Shown: positions 35,072 to 42,750 of the stretch, one piece after another
How positions within the stretch are numbered: position 1 is the stretch's first letter
Layout: each line of letters opens with the position of its first letter
Assembly (NCBI RefSeq): GCF_009728145.1
Contig: NZ_WOCA01000007.1
Span: 142,867-206,866, forward strand
DNA length: 64,000 nt
Direction: 5' to 3'
Origin: Ornithinibacillus caprae
Lineage (GTDB): Bacteria > Bacillota > Bacilli > Bacillales > Amphibacillaceae
Program-made: the position numbers and the translations under genes
The notes under the pieces: generated by a model
Told to the model about the DNA's origin: nothing
What the model saw: only the letters and a program-made list of their open reading frames with translations
Database searches by the model: none

Positions 35072-36940
35072 TTACAGGACTTGTTTAATTTGTTTTGTAT
35101 AGAAGAAACGCACAATAACATAATAAATTATTTGTATTCCACTAAATACACTTAAAACAATTATCGACTCTTTAGCTAAATTATAATTAAACATATTTGC
35201 TAATGCATTTAATGCAATCGCTCCATGGATTAATGCAACAATTAATGGTGTAAAGAAAAGAATAGCTGTTTGTCGAGACAAGACCTTCTTTAATTCCTTA
35301 CTAGTGAGTCCCATTTTTGAAATCGCATGAAATTTACGTTTATCCGTATCCAAATCTGTATATAAACGAAAATATAAAAAGCTACCAGCTGAAACAAAAA
35401 AGACAATTCCAATAAATAGTCCAACAAACATAATTGGTGCGTATCCTTTATTAATTTCATACACATTTAAATCTACAGAAGTAAAGTAATAGGGTGAAAC
35501 CTTCTCCGTTATTTTTTCTGCAGCACCGATTACCCGCTCTTTTCCTTGCGTTACCTGCCAAGCAGAAAAATATCTTTCATCCTCTGGATCCCCTAATTTT
35601 TCATAATCACGATCCGAAACAACATAATAATGGTACATAGCCGGAAGTGCTTTCGATTCAATAATCGTTTCATTCTTTTTTAACGTCTCACCAGATGTTA
35701 ACGTAATGACTTCACTTGTGTCCGTATCCATCGTATACAACAGACCCTCATCACCAAATTTAATGACTCTAATATTTCCTTCTCCCACTTCTATCTTGTC
35801 ATCTCCAATTAATTCTGCAAACCGATTATAGTCTGATTCCTTTGCTATGATTACATTTTTGTCTTCCAATGGGTAATATCGAAGAACCATTTCTTCTTGA
35901 TCCGCTTCCATGTTCTCATCTTTTATCGTAGAAGTTATAAAGTCAATGTCTTCAGTCCGTTTAGAATCATCTGCCTGATACGTAAATGTATTAGGGTTTA
36001 CAAGTTTTATTCCCTCTGTAAGAAACGTTTGAAACCCATAAAGTGTTCCAATAGCACTAAATGCTACTGTGGATACCATTGCAACCATAAAAAAGGTACG
36101 TGCATTATCTTTCATTCGAAAAGACAAATCCGAAAATAAGATCATATTGGTCTTTTTCCAATAAAAAGTATCTCGTTTCTTTAATTGACGAATAATAAAA
36201 ACACTCAACTGAGTAAAAAATAAATAAGTCCCAATACTAACGACTATAATAACAGGGAGCATAGCTATAAATACACCTACTCCTCTAACTAATAGAGCAA
36301 CGGTATAACCTCCACCTATTAAAATGACTGCAAGTATCGTTAACCATATATTGGCTTTTGGTTCTCCTTTAGATTGTTTATCCCCTCTAATTAGTTCAGT
36401 CAATTTCTTACTTCGTAACACATATGAAACAAATAAAGAAATGACGAAAAACAAAATAATAAACGAAACGAAAGATAGGATGATCGCCTCCATCGGAATA
36501 TAAAAATTAAGTTTATTTTCTATAACAAGTACATTCTCTGCTACCATTAATATTCCCTTAGCAAATACTAAACCTAGCAAAATCCCACCTACTGTAGCAA
36601 AAAATCCAATCAACATATTCTCAAGAAAAACCATCAATCGAATTTGCTTGATTGTCATTCCCTGAATGATGAGCAGACCAAATTCTTTCTTACGAGATTG
36701 TAAAAATGAACTCATAGAGTAAAGAATAAAGAAAAACGAAAAAACATAAATGATTCCACCTGATATGTTCATGCCTTGGGTCACATAGGAATCCATCTCA
36801 TCCCCAGTCAAAGCAGGGTGATACGCAAATATCGCAAATGTAAAAAATACCATAACCGTAAACATACTACTTAAGAAATAGGCAGCATAAAGCCGTTTAT
36901 TTCGAGTAACATTTTTAAACGCGAACTGACGGAAAGTCAT
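35072..36940 (-). CDS. BceB-like ABC permease (FtsX family)
   Basis: 622 aa with ten predicted segments and a large outer domain between segments 7 and 8 (about residues 310-510), the diagnostic layout of Bce-type peptide-sensing/detoxification permeases. I start at the ATG at 36940 because GGGGGGAG lies 6 nt upstream. It overlaps the ATPase gene by 26 nt. With the two-component genes upstream it should form a flux-sensing module for a cell-wall-active peptide. Confidence 0.9.
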   Translation of the reverse strand: MTFRQFAFKNVTRNKRLYAAYFLSSMFTVMVFFTFAIFAYHPALTGDEMDSYVTQGMNISGGIIYVFSFFFILYSMSSFLQSRKKEFGLLIIQGMTIKQIRLMVFLENMLIGFFATVGGILLGLVFAKGILMVAENVLVIENKLNFYIPMEAIILSFVSFIILFFVISLFVSYVLRSKKLTELIRGDKQSKGEPKANIWLTILAVILIGGGYTVALLVRGVGVFIAMLPVIIVVSIGTYLFFTQLSVFIIRQLKKRDTFYWKKTNMILFSDLSFRMKDNARTFFMVAMVSTVAFSAIGTLYGFQTFLTEGIKLVNPNTFTYQADDSKRTEDIDFITSTIKDENMEADQEEMVLRYYPLEDKNVIIAKESDYNRFAELIGDDKIEVGEGNIRVIKFGDEGLLYTMDTDTSEVITLTSGETLKKNETIIESKALPAMYHYYVVSDRDYEKLGDPEDERYFSAWQVTQGKERVIGAAEKITEKVSPYYFTSVDLNVYEINKGYAPIMFVGLFIGIVFFVSAGSFLYFRLYTDLDTDKRKFHAISKMGLTSKELKKVLSRQTAILFFTPLIVALIHGAIALNALANMFNYNLAKESIIVLSVFSGIQIIYYVIVRFFYTKQIKQVL

Positions 36941-37679
36941 GGTCATCTCCCCCCAGCAATGAAAGTGTATCAATTATCTTTTGGAAAAAGGTTTGACGAC
37001 TATCCCCACGGTGAATTTCCGAGTAGAACTTGCCATCACGTATAAATACGACTCGATCACAGTAACTAGCTGCTTGTGGATCATGCGTAACTAGCATCAT
37101 TGTTGTATGATCGTTTTTATTGATGGATTCTAGCATACCCATTACATCCTTAGATGATTTTGAATCTAGGTTTCCAGTAGGTTCATCCGCTAGTAATAGT
37201 TTGGGTGAATGAATCATTGCACGAGCAACGGCAGCTCGTTGAGCCTGTCCACCAGATATTTCATACGTATGTTTTTTCATAATATCCGTAATTCCAAGTT
37301 TCTCAGCTATTTGCTTCGCTTTTTGTTTCATTATTTTTACCTTCGTACCATCCAATGTTAGTGGAAGGACAATATTCTCTTCCACTGTTAACGTGTGAAG
37401 AAGGTTGAATTCTTGAAATACAAATCCCAACTCATTTCTACGGAATTTTGCTAAATCATCTTTTCTTAATCGATGAGGATTATTTCCATTGATTAGGACC
37501 TCTCCAGTTGTTGGCTCATCAATAGTTGCAATCATATTAAGTAAGGTAGTTTTTCCACTTCCTGATGGACCCATAATCCCCACAAATTCTCCGGTATCGA
37601 TTGTTAAATTAATGTCAGTAAGAGCTCTATATGCTAGTTTTCCTTCATAAACTTTACTAACTTGCTTGACTTGTAACAT
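36915..37679 (-). CDS. BceA-like ABC ATPase
   Basis: 254 aa. Walker A GPSGSGKTT, signature SGGQAQRAAVARAM, Walker B LLLADEPTGNLD: the LolD/MacB/BceA group. Start at the ATG 37679 with AAAGGAG 9 nt upstream. The final 8 codons overlap the permease gene. It partners the BceB-like permease in removing bound peptide antibiotics from lipid II-cycle intermediates (family knowledge). Confidence 0.9.
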   Translation of the reverse strand: MLQVKQVSKVYEGKLAYRALTDINLTIDTGEFVGIMGPSGSGKTTLLNMIATIDEPTTGEVLINGNNPHRLRKDDLAKFRRNELGFVFQEFNLLHTLTVEENIVLPLTLDGTKVKIMKQKAKQIAEKLGITDIMKKHTYEISGGQAQRAAVARAMIHSPKLLLADEPTGNLDSKSSKDVMGMLESINKNDHTTMMLVTHDPQAASYCDRVVFIRDGKFYSEIHRGDSRQTFFQKIIDTLSLLGGDDHDFPSVRV

Positions 37680-37765
37680 CGCAAGATCTCCTTTACTTAT
37701 CATTTATTCCTCAATAGTATACTTCCTGTTAGGAAATCTAACGATCGATTCTTCTTTCATTCACC

Positions 37766-38767
37766 TTACAAAGTTGTAAGGTTTTGTGCAGAGGTGAAAA
37801 TAATTCGAAAGGTTGTGCCATTTCCAACTTCCGATTCTAATTCAATACGATGCCCTAGATGCTGGATCACTTCTTTTGTTATGTAGAGTCCAATTCCTGT
37901 AGACTCTCTAAACTGTCTTCCATTTTCACCCGTAAAAAAGGCATCGAATACTCTTTTCTTATCTGAATTCGGTATACCAACGCCATGATCGGTTACCTCC
38001 ACAATTGCTTCCGAATTCTTTTCATACACATTAATAACAATTTGATTACTTTTTTCAGCAGAATATTTTACTGCGTTATGTGTTAATTGGGTTAGGATAA
38101 AAAACAACCATTTTTCATCAGTTTCGACAGTTATTGCATTATTCTTGATAATTAGCTTCGGATAAACTTTATTTCGTATATAGAATCGCTTATTTTCTCC
38201 GTTTACTTCATTGATAATTTTTGCTAAAACAACAGGCTTGACATGTAAATCCTGTTCAATAGATCGTAGACGAGCCATATAAAGAATCGTATTTAACCCT
38301 GTCTTCATTCGATACGTTTCTTCACGAATACTTGAGGAGTCCGGTTCATCAAGCCCCTGTGCAGTCAGTTCGATGACAGATAAAGGAGTTTTCATCTGAT
38401 GGACCCATTGGTCGATAAATTGTAAATGTTCCATTTGTTGTTGTTGTAATGCTTTAATTTGTGTTTGATAAAGCTTATATTGATTCTTTAGTAATTCATC
38501 TAGTTGAATAGCAAGAGGAGCTATCTCTGTTTTTTGTAAGGAATCATCTAATTTTTGTAGTGGTTCACTCAGTCTTTTATAAAATTTTCTACGACTAATG
38601 TAATGGTAGAACAGGTAACATCCTAATAAAAAGAATCCCAAGAAAACAGCATACAGTGCCGGTCGGACGTTCTGATATCCATCTAGCCAATAAATAGACA
38701 TAATAATAAAAAATTGTAGTGCTTGAGTACAAATTAATAGCGTATTTTCTTTAAAAAATAACTTCAT
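37766..38767 (-). CDS. BceS-like intramembrane-sensing histidine kinase
   Basis: 333 aa. Two hydrophobic segments (residues 10-27 and 35-55) with almost no outer loop, a DHp helix with HQMKTPLSVIELT (phosphorylated His) and a HATPase domain (N box THNAVKYS, DHGVGIP, GIGLYITKEV). Kinases of this kind do not sense the drug alone but read the partner ABC permease. ATGA overlap with the regulator gene. Confidence 0.9.
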   Translation of the reverse strand: MKLFFKENTLLICTQALQFFIIMSIYWLDGYQNVRPALYAVFLGFFLLGCYLFYHYISRRKFYKRLSEPLQKLDDSLQKTEIAPLAIQLDELLKNQYKLYQTQIKALQQQQMEHLQFIDQWVHQMKTPLSVIELTAQGLDEPDSSSIREETYRMKTGLNTILYMARLRSIEQDLHVKPVVLAKIINEVNGENKRFYIRNKVYPKLIIKNNAITVETDEKWLFFILTQLTHNAVKYSAEKSNQIVINVYEKNSEAIVEVTDHGVGIPNSDKKRVFDAFFTGENGRQFRESTGIGLYITKEVIQHLGHRIELESEVGNGTTFRIIFTSAQNLTTL

Positions 38768-39471
38768 TCCTCAACAACCTCTACCCACGTTATATGTAAA
38801 CGATAACCCGCTCCCCTCACAGTCTCTATAGCATTTTCGATATCTAGATCTTGGAACTTTTTCCGAGTTCTAGTAATGTTTACATTCAGTGTATTTTCAT
38901 CAACATAAGCTTGTTCATCCCACAGTTTTTCCAGCAAGTCCTCACGACCAGTTACCCGTGGATATCGCTCCATTAATATTTCAATAATATCCGCTTCCTT
39001 TTTAGATAAAGTGATCGTTTTCGATCGATAAGCTAATTCAAGTCTTTCCGGATAAAATATAAGACCCGCTAAGTCTATGATACGCTCTTCAGTTTTTATG
39101 GCGTATTCCCCATAGGCACGTCGAAGGTGACTCCTTATTTTAGCCATGACTACTTCAATATGGAAAGGTTTTGTGATAAAGTCATCTCCACCATTTTCTA
39201 AAGCCATAACCTGATCCATTTCTCCAACCCGTGCGGATATAAAAATTACTGGACAAATCGATTCCTTTCGTATTTGTCTACACCAATAATAACCGTCATA
39301 ACTTGGTAAATTAATATCAAGGAGAACGAGTGCTGGCTTATGTTTAATAAATTCATCCATTACATGATTAAATTCAAGCAATTGAACAACCTCATAGCCA
39401 TATTTACTAATATAAGATCCTAAATGCTCCGCAATTTTAGGATCGTCTTCTATGATCATTATTTTTTGCAT
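38764..39471 (-). CDS. BceR-like response regulator (OmpR family)
   Basis: 235 aa. Receiver domain with IIEDDPKIAE, the phospho-acceptor in LLDINLPSYDG, and ISARV/KPF, followed by a winged-helix domain (residues 130-228). I start at 39471 (GGGGGAGT site); the frame extends upstream for 49 codons but that part is AT-rich leader. First gene of the regulator-kinase-ATPase-permease operon; the promoter should lie in 39472-39620. Confidence 0.92.
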   Translation of the reverse strand: MQKIMIIEDDPKIAEHLGSYISKYGYEVVQLLEFNHVMDEFIKHKPALVLLDINLPSYDGYYWCRQIRKESICPVIFISARVGEMDQVMALENGGDDFITKPFHIEVVMAKIRSHLRRAYGEYAIKTEERIIDLAGLIFYPERLELAYRSKTITLSKKEADIIEILMERYPRVTGREDLLEKLWDEQAYVDENTLNVNITRTRKKFQDLDIENAIETVRGAGYRLHITWVEVVEE

Positions 39472-39651
39472 ACTCCCCCACTCCTTTTTAAACTTATTAT
39501 TCCATATAATTATAGGTGATACAAAATATGGATTCATTGGAAAGTGCGTTAACTTTTTGTACATGAGCTTGAATATTGGTATCTGAAAATTCTTTAAGGT
39601 AGGTAATTTTATTTTCATACTAGCTCCATATATAGTCTTAGGTAAATCAAA

Positions 39652-39691
39652 AGCACCTCCAAAAATTAGATTGCTCTAATCTTTGGAGGCG
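39652..39691 (-). terminator. Terminator of the small DUF6254-like gene
   Basis: CCTCCAAAGATTAGA pairs with TCTAATTTTTGGAGG across a 4-nt loop; TGCTTTT follows. Confidence 0.75.
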
Positions 39692-39709
39692 TAATTCAAG
39701 TAATACTCT

Positions 39710-39850
39710 TTACTGATGATACTTATTTTCGTCTTTTCCCGATTCTTCTGCTAATTGCTCAAATGACTTTACTTTTCCATGTGGATTTTTGGCATTCTTC
39801 CGTGCTCGCCAATTTCGTTCTTTTTGTCCTTTTGAGTGGGTCATAATCAT
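39710..39850 (-). CDS. Small basic protein, DUF6254-like
   Basis: 46 aa. Starts MIMTHSKGQKERNWRARK 5 nt after AAAGGAG and contains the phrase NPHGKVKSFEQLAEES that I associate with the DUF6254 small proteins of Bacillaceae. It is strongly charged and without Cys, in the style of minor spore proteins. Next upstream is another small spore-type gene. The family name is given from memory and should be checked. Confidence 0.65.
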   Translation of the reverse strand: MIMTHSKGQKERNWRARKNAKNPHGKVKSFEQLAEESGKDENKYHQ

Positions 39851-39878
39851 TTCTACTCCTTTAAATTTTACGGTTGAG

Positions 39879-40043
39879 TTATATATCCCAATGATCTGCT
39901 CTAGCTTGTTTTGCTTTTTCCTTATGCTCCTTATTTGCCTTTGCACTACCAAATTCTTTTGCAAACTCAGTGTCACGCTTACTAGAATCAAATCCTTGCT
40001 TGTTTTTTTGTTGAGGATCGTTTTTCTTTGTTCTTTTTGCCAT
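39879..40043 (-). CDS. Gamma-type SASP-like small protein
   Basis: 54 aa, starting MAKRTKKNDPQQKNKQGFDS 9 nt after GAAGGAGGG. Contains RDTEFAKEFG, close to the TEFA(S)E motif at the repeat ends of gamma-type SASP, and ends ARADHWDI. A paralogue is encoded at 51681-51839 (DAEFSNEF and RADLWKF in the same places). Probably a spore core protein; expression under sigma G is expected but no promoter is clear. Confidence 0.6.
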   Translation of the reverse strand: MAKRTKKNDPQQKNKQGFDSSKRDTEFAKEFGSAKANKEHKEKAKQARADHWDI

Positions 40044-40099
40044 GCTTTTCCCTCCTTCTTGCCATTTATTATGAGAAGAGGAGAGGGAAATATGCAATA

Positions 40100-40145
40100 G
40101 GGGTCAGGTCCCTTGTCCTTTTCAAGGGACAAGGGACCTGACCCC
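40100..40145. repeat. REP-like palindrome, core GGGACAAGGGACCTGACCCC
   Basis: GGGGTCAGGTCCCTTGTCC and its exact reverse complement flank a 7-nt centre, giving a nearly perfect 19-bp hairpin. It overlaps the last seven codons of the MscS gene and supplies its stop codon. Further copies: 47136-47212, 51948-51969, 52988-53009, 61496-61593. Confidence 0.75.
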
Positions 40146-41210
40146 ATGTTGCACCGATTCTTCTTCCAGTAAAATCTTTCGTGTTGGTAAGGCGATTGAT
40201 ACGTTTTCGTTTTCTATTAAGTCGTATATTTGAAGGTTGATTTCCTCTTTTATTTTTAGATATTTTCCCCAATCTGTTGTTTTAGTGAAAAAGTATAAGA
40301 AGATTTCTATCCCATTATCTTTATATTCATTAAAGTTCACAAAAATTGTTTCTGGATGGATTTCTGGGTGATTCTTCAATAAATATTCCACTTGTCTAAT
40401 GATTGTTTCTATCTTTTCTCTTGAAGTATCATAGGTCAGCCTTAAATTAAAAGTAATTTGCCTTTTACCCATTTTACTCCAATTAGTAATTGGTTCATTG
40501 GAAAGTGTCGCATTGGGAACCGTTACCAGTGCTTGGGCAAACGTTCTGACCTTGGTGCTTCGAAATGAAATGTCTTCAACTGTTCCTTCCACACTAGGCG
40601 TTTTCACCCAATCCCCAATTGTAAATGGCTTTTCGGTGATGATAATTATACCTCCAAACATATTTGCAAGGGCATCTTTAGCTGCCAATGCGAAAGCTAG
40701 TCCACCTATTCCTAAACCAGCCACAAATCCGTTCACGTCATAACCAAACTCCTGCGCAATTACACTAATACTAATAGCAACAATTATAATTCGTAATGCC
40801 CGTGAAAATAGTGGAATGAGTATGTTATCAATATTCATATGGTACTTTTCATTCATCTTTATAAAAAGAGCTGATGAAGACGACGAAAGATGAAATAACC
40901 CCCAGCTAATCATAACTATTACGCTCGACTTAAGAATATGAATAAAAAGGGGGTTGGACTGTTCCAAATATGGAAAAAAGCCAGTTGAAATATATACACC
41001 GGCAATTAAAATGAGTCCTTGAATTGGTAAGGAGAAAGAAGAACGCAACTGCTGAAACAAACCATTTAACTTTCCTCCACCAATCTTTAACAAGAACATA
41101 AATACATATTTCGTTATATACTTTCTCAAAAAGAAGAACAATACTAAAATTAGTAATGAAATCCCTATGTCCCACAAATGCTCATATGAAATCAATGCTT
41201 CCCAAGACAT
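40122..41210 (-). CDS. MscS-type mechanosensitive channel
   Basis: 362 aa. Four hydrophobic segments, then the pore helix and middle domain of MscS (GLGIGGLAFALAAKDALANMFGGI, then PFTIGDWVKT and VPNATLSNEPITNWS). It releases solutes on osmotic down-shock. Start at the ATG at 41210 after GGAGG. The last seven residues (GVRSLVP) are encoded by a REP-like palindrome, so the original C terminus has been replaced. Confidence 0.9.
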   Translation of the reverse strand: MSWEALISYEHLWDIGISLLILVLFFFLRKYITKYVFMFLLKIGGGKLNGLFQQLRSSFSLPIQGLILIAGVYISTGFFPYLEQSNPLFIHILKSSVIVMISWGLFHLSSSSSALFIKMNEKYHMNIDNILIPLFSRALRIIIVAISISVIAQEFGYDVNGFVAGLGIGGLAFALAAKDALANMFGGIIIITEKPFTIGDWVKTPSVEGTVEDISFRSTKVRTFAQALVTVPNATLSNEPITNWSKMGKRQITFNLRLTYDTSREKIETIIRQVEYLLKNHPEIHPETIFVNFNEYKDNGIEIFLYFFTKTTDWGKYLKIKEEINLQIYDLIENENVSIALPTRKILLEEESVQHGVRSLVP

Positions 41211-41304
41211 CCTAAACGCTACCTCCATAATTATAGCCTGTACATCATCATATTCTGTTCACGAGCTTATTATGACTTAAAGGAATGGGACAGGAATCTC
41301 TTCG

Positions 41305-41946
41305 TTATCTACTTGTTAACCGTTCAACGAGTCCATGTAATTTATCCAGTGACGTTATGTTCTGGTTACATTTCTCACTATCTACACAAATGTAATTTCC
41401 TCTTTTCGTAAATGTACCTTGTACGTTTCCTTTTTCTTTAGCAAGGAATAAGCCCACCTCTTCATGATGATTGCAAATGGCACAAATCCCTTTTTGATTT
41501 GCTAGCTGAAAGGAGCCTTGTAAACCGACTAATTTATTATCTTTTCTAGTAACAATAAACTTTTTATTCGTATTTAGATCGATCCAGCTTAGATAGGATA
41601 GCTCACGTAAGTCTATTTTGTCTAATGCAGGTGCCTTTAGCTTTTTAACTTTTGGGAACAACTTTTTAATCGACTGTTCAGTTATGTTAAAGGGAACAAC
41701 ATATGATATTAATTGCGTTAAATAGGCCTCCCCTTTTTCTTTATCACCATTAATTGTTTCGATTGGCTGCAATAGCAGTTTTTGTTCCTCATTCATACTT
41801 GGGAATAAATGAAGTACTCTTTCTACAGCCATCGATTTCACTGCATGTTTTACATCTTCATCATTTGCAGTTGCATAACCGTTGATTAGGTTCTGTACTT
41901 GCATTTTTATAAAATTATATTGATACACTTCAATAAAAGGTTTCAT
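41305..41946 (-). CDS. FusB/FusC-like EF-G-binding protein
   Basis: 213 aa, full length. An N-terminal helical bundle (1-80) and a C-terminal treble-clef zinc domain with C155-x2-C158...C187-x5-C193 and the phrase VGLQGSFQLANQKGICAIC. FusB-family proteins bind EF-G and free it from fusidic acid-stalled ribosomes. Chromosomal members are widespread in Bacillaceae, so this need not mean acquired resistance. Start at the ATG following GGAGTG. Confidence 0.88.
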   Translation of the reverse strand: MKPFIEVYQYNFIKMQVQNLINGYATANDEDVKHAVKSMAVERVLHLFPSMNEEQKLLLQPIETINGDKEKGEAYLTQLISYVVPFNITEQSIKKLFPKVKKLKAPALDKIDLRELSYLSWIDLNTNKKFIVTRKDNKLVGLQGSFQLANQKGICAICNHHEEVGLFLAKEKGNVQGTFTKRGNYICVDSEKCNQNITSLDKLHGLVERLTSR

Positions 41947-42134
41947 TTCTATCACTCCGTTATTCGATTTCTCTTTTAGTTTACAAGAAAAACTCTCCGT
42001 TTCATATGTAGAAAACGATTAGTAATCATTTTTTACCTTCCGATGAATGGCTGGTGGTTCGGTTAATTTGCTGAAATAATGGAGTGATTCGCTCACAACA
42101 AACAATAATCGCATCAATTAATAAATATAAAAGA

Positions 42135-42172
42135 AGCACTGACATCCTATACAAGATCCTCAGTGCTCTTTT
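42135..42172. terminator. Terminator of the CD3324-type gene
   Basis: AGCACTGA/TCAGTGCT with a 17-nt loop, followed by T-rich sequence on both strands. Confidence 0.65.
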
Positions 42173-42181
42173 TATATATCA

Positions 42182-42445
42182 TTATTTGGAATATACAATT
42201 TTTTTGATGGTTTCCACGGATAAATAATATTCCTCTGCTAACTGTTCGATAGGTACACCATTTCTAAACGACTGCTTGATTAACGCGTTCCTTTTTGCAA
42301 TGGACTTCTTTGCACCAGAACACGCTCCCCACTTTTGATACCTTGCTTTAGGTTTAGGAATGTATATGGTTTCACCTTGAACATAGTTTTGAATTTCCTC
42401 TAACAGTTCTTGTGGTAACACCGTTTTTGCTTTTACATTACTCAT
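42182..42445 (-). CDS. CD3324 family protein (HTH)
   Basis: 87 aa. The family phrases LPQELLEEIQNYVQGETIYI (residues 10-29) and KWGACSGAKKSI are present; residues 52-86 form a helix-turn-helix like that of Mor/sigma-4 proteins (IEQLAEEYYLSVETIKKIV). Probably a DNA-binding regulator. Its 5' leader has two mutually exclusive stems (42489-42590). Confidence 0.8.
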   Translation of the reverse strand: MSNVKAKTVLPQELLEEIQNYVQGETIYIPKPKARYQKWGACSGAKKSIAKRNALIKQSFRNGVPIEQLAEEYYLSVETIKKIVYSK

Positions 42446-42488
42446 CCTTAGCTCGCTCCTTATTCTTCATTTCATCCAAAAATAAGGT

Positions 42489-42590
42489 GCAAAGCCTACT
42501 ATTCGTTCATGATAAAAGTCATGTTAGGCGATGATGTGATCAATCTCTCATGCAAAGTATCGCCTTATCCAATACTAGGCTTTGCATGAG
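42489..42590 (-). promoter_or_regulatory. Switch-like leader before the CD3324-type gene
   Basis: In the minus-strand sense the segment CTCATGCAAAGCCTAGTATT can pair either with CTTTGCATGAG 22 nt on (11 bp) or with AATAGTAGGCTTTGC near the end (15 bp with one mismatch). AGGCGAT/ATCGCCT forms an inner stem in the second fold. The 3' partner ends 44 nt before the start codon. Confidence 0.45.
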
Positions 42591-42693
42591 TAATTACAAT
42601 AAGAGGCAAGTTTATTGCCATTTCTATCACTCCTAAACTTACTTGTTATTCCTATTATAAAGCAGGTGTTTGGTATTTGCATCTCCAATTAAT

Positions 42694-42736
42694 AAACACT
42701 CACAAATGTTATTCATTACCATTCATGAGTGTTTAT
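42694..42736 (-). terminator. Terminator of the YhgE-like gene
   Basis: TAAACACTCA/TGAGTGTTTA, perfect 10-bp stem followed by TTAATT on the minus strand. Confidence 0.6.
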
Positions 42737-42750
42737 GATCTTCCACATTT

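Noticed and set aside
39472..39618. N-terminal extension of the response regulator
   Set aside because: AT-rich, no homology to receiver domains, and an ideal ribosome binding site sits at 39471.
40069..40272. Frames through the palindrome at the MscS end
   Set aside because: Explained by the repeat and by the antisense of mscS and small spore genes.
41305..41946. Acquired fusidic-acid resistance gene
   Set aside because: No mobile element nearby and normal base composition; chromosomal FusB-like genes are usual in this family.
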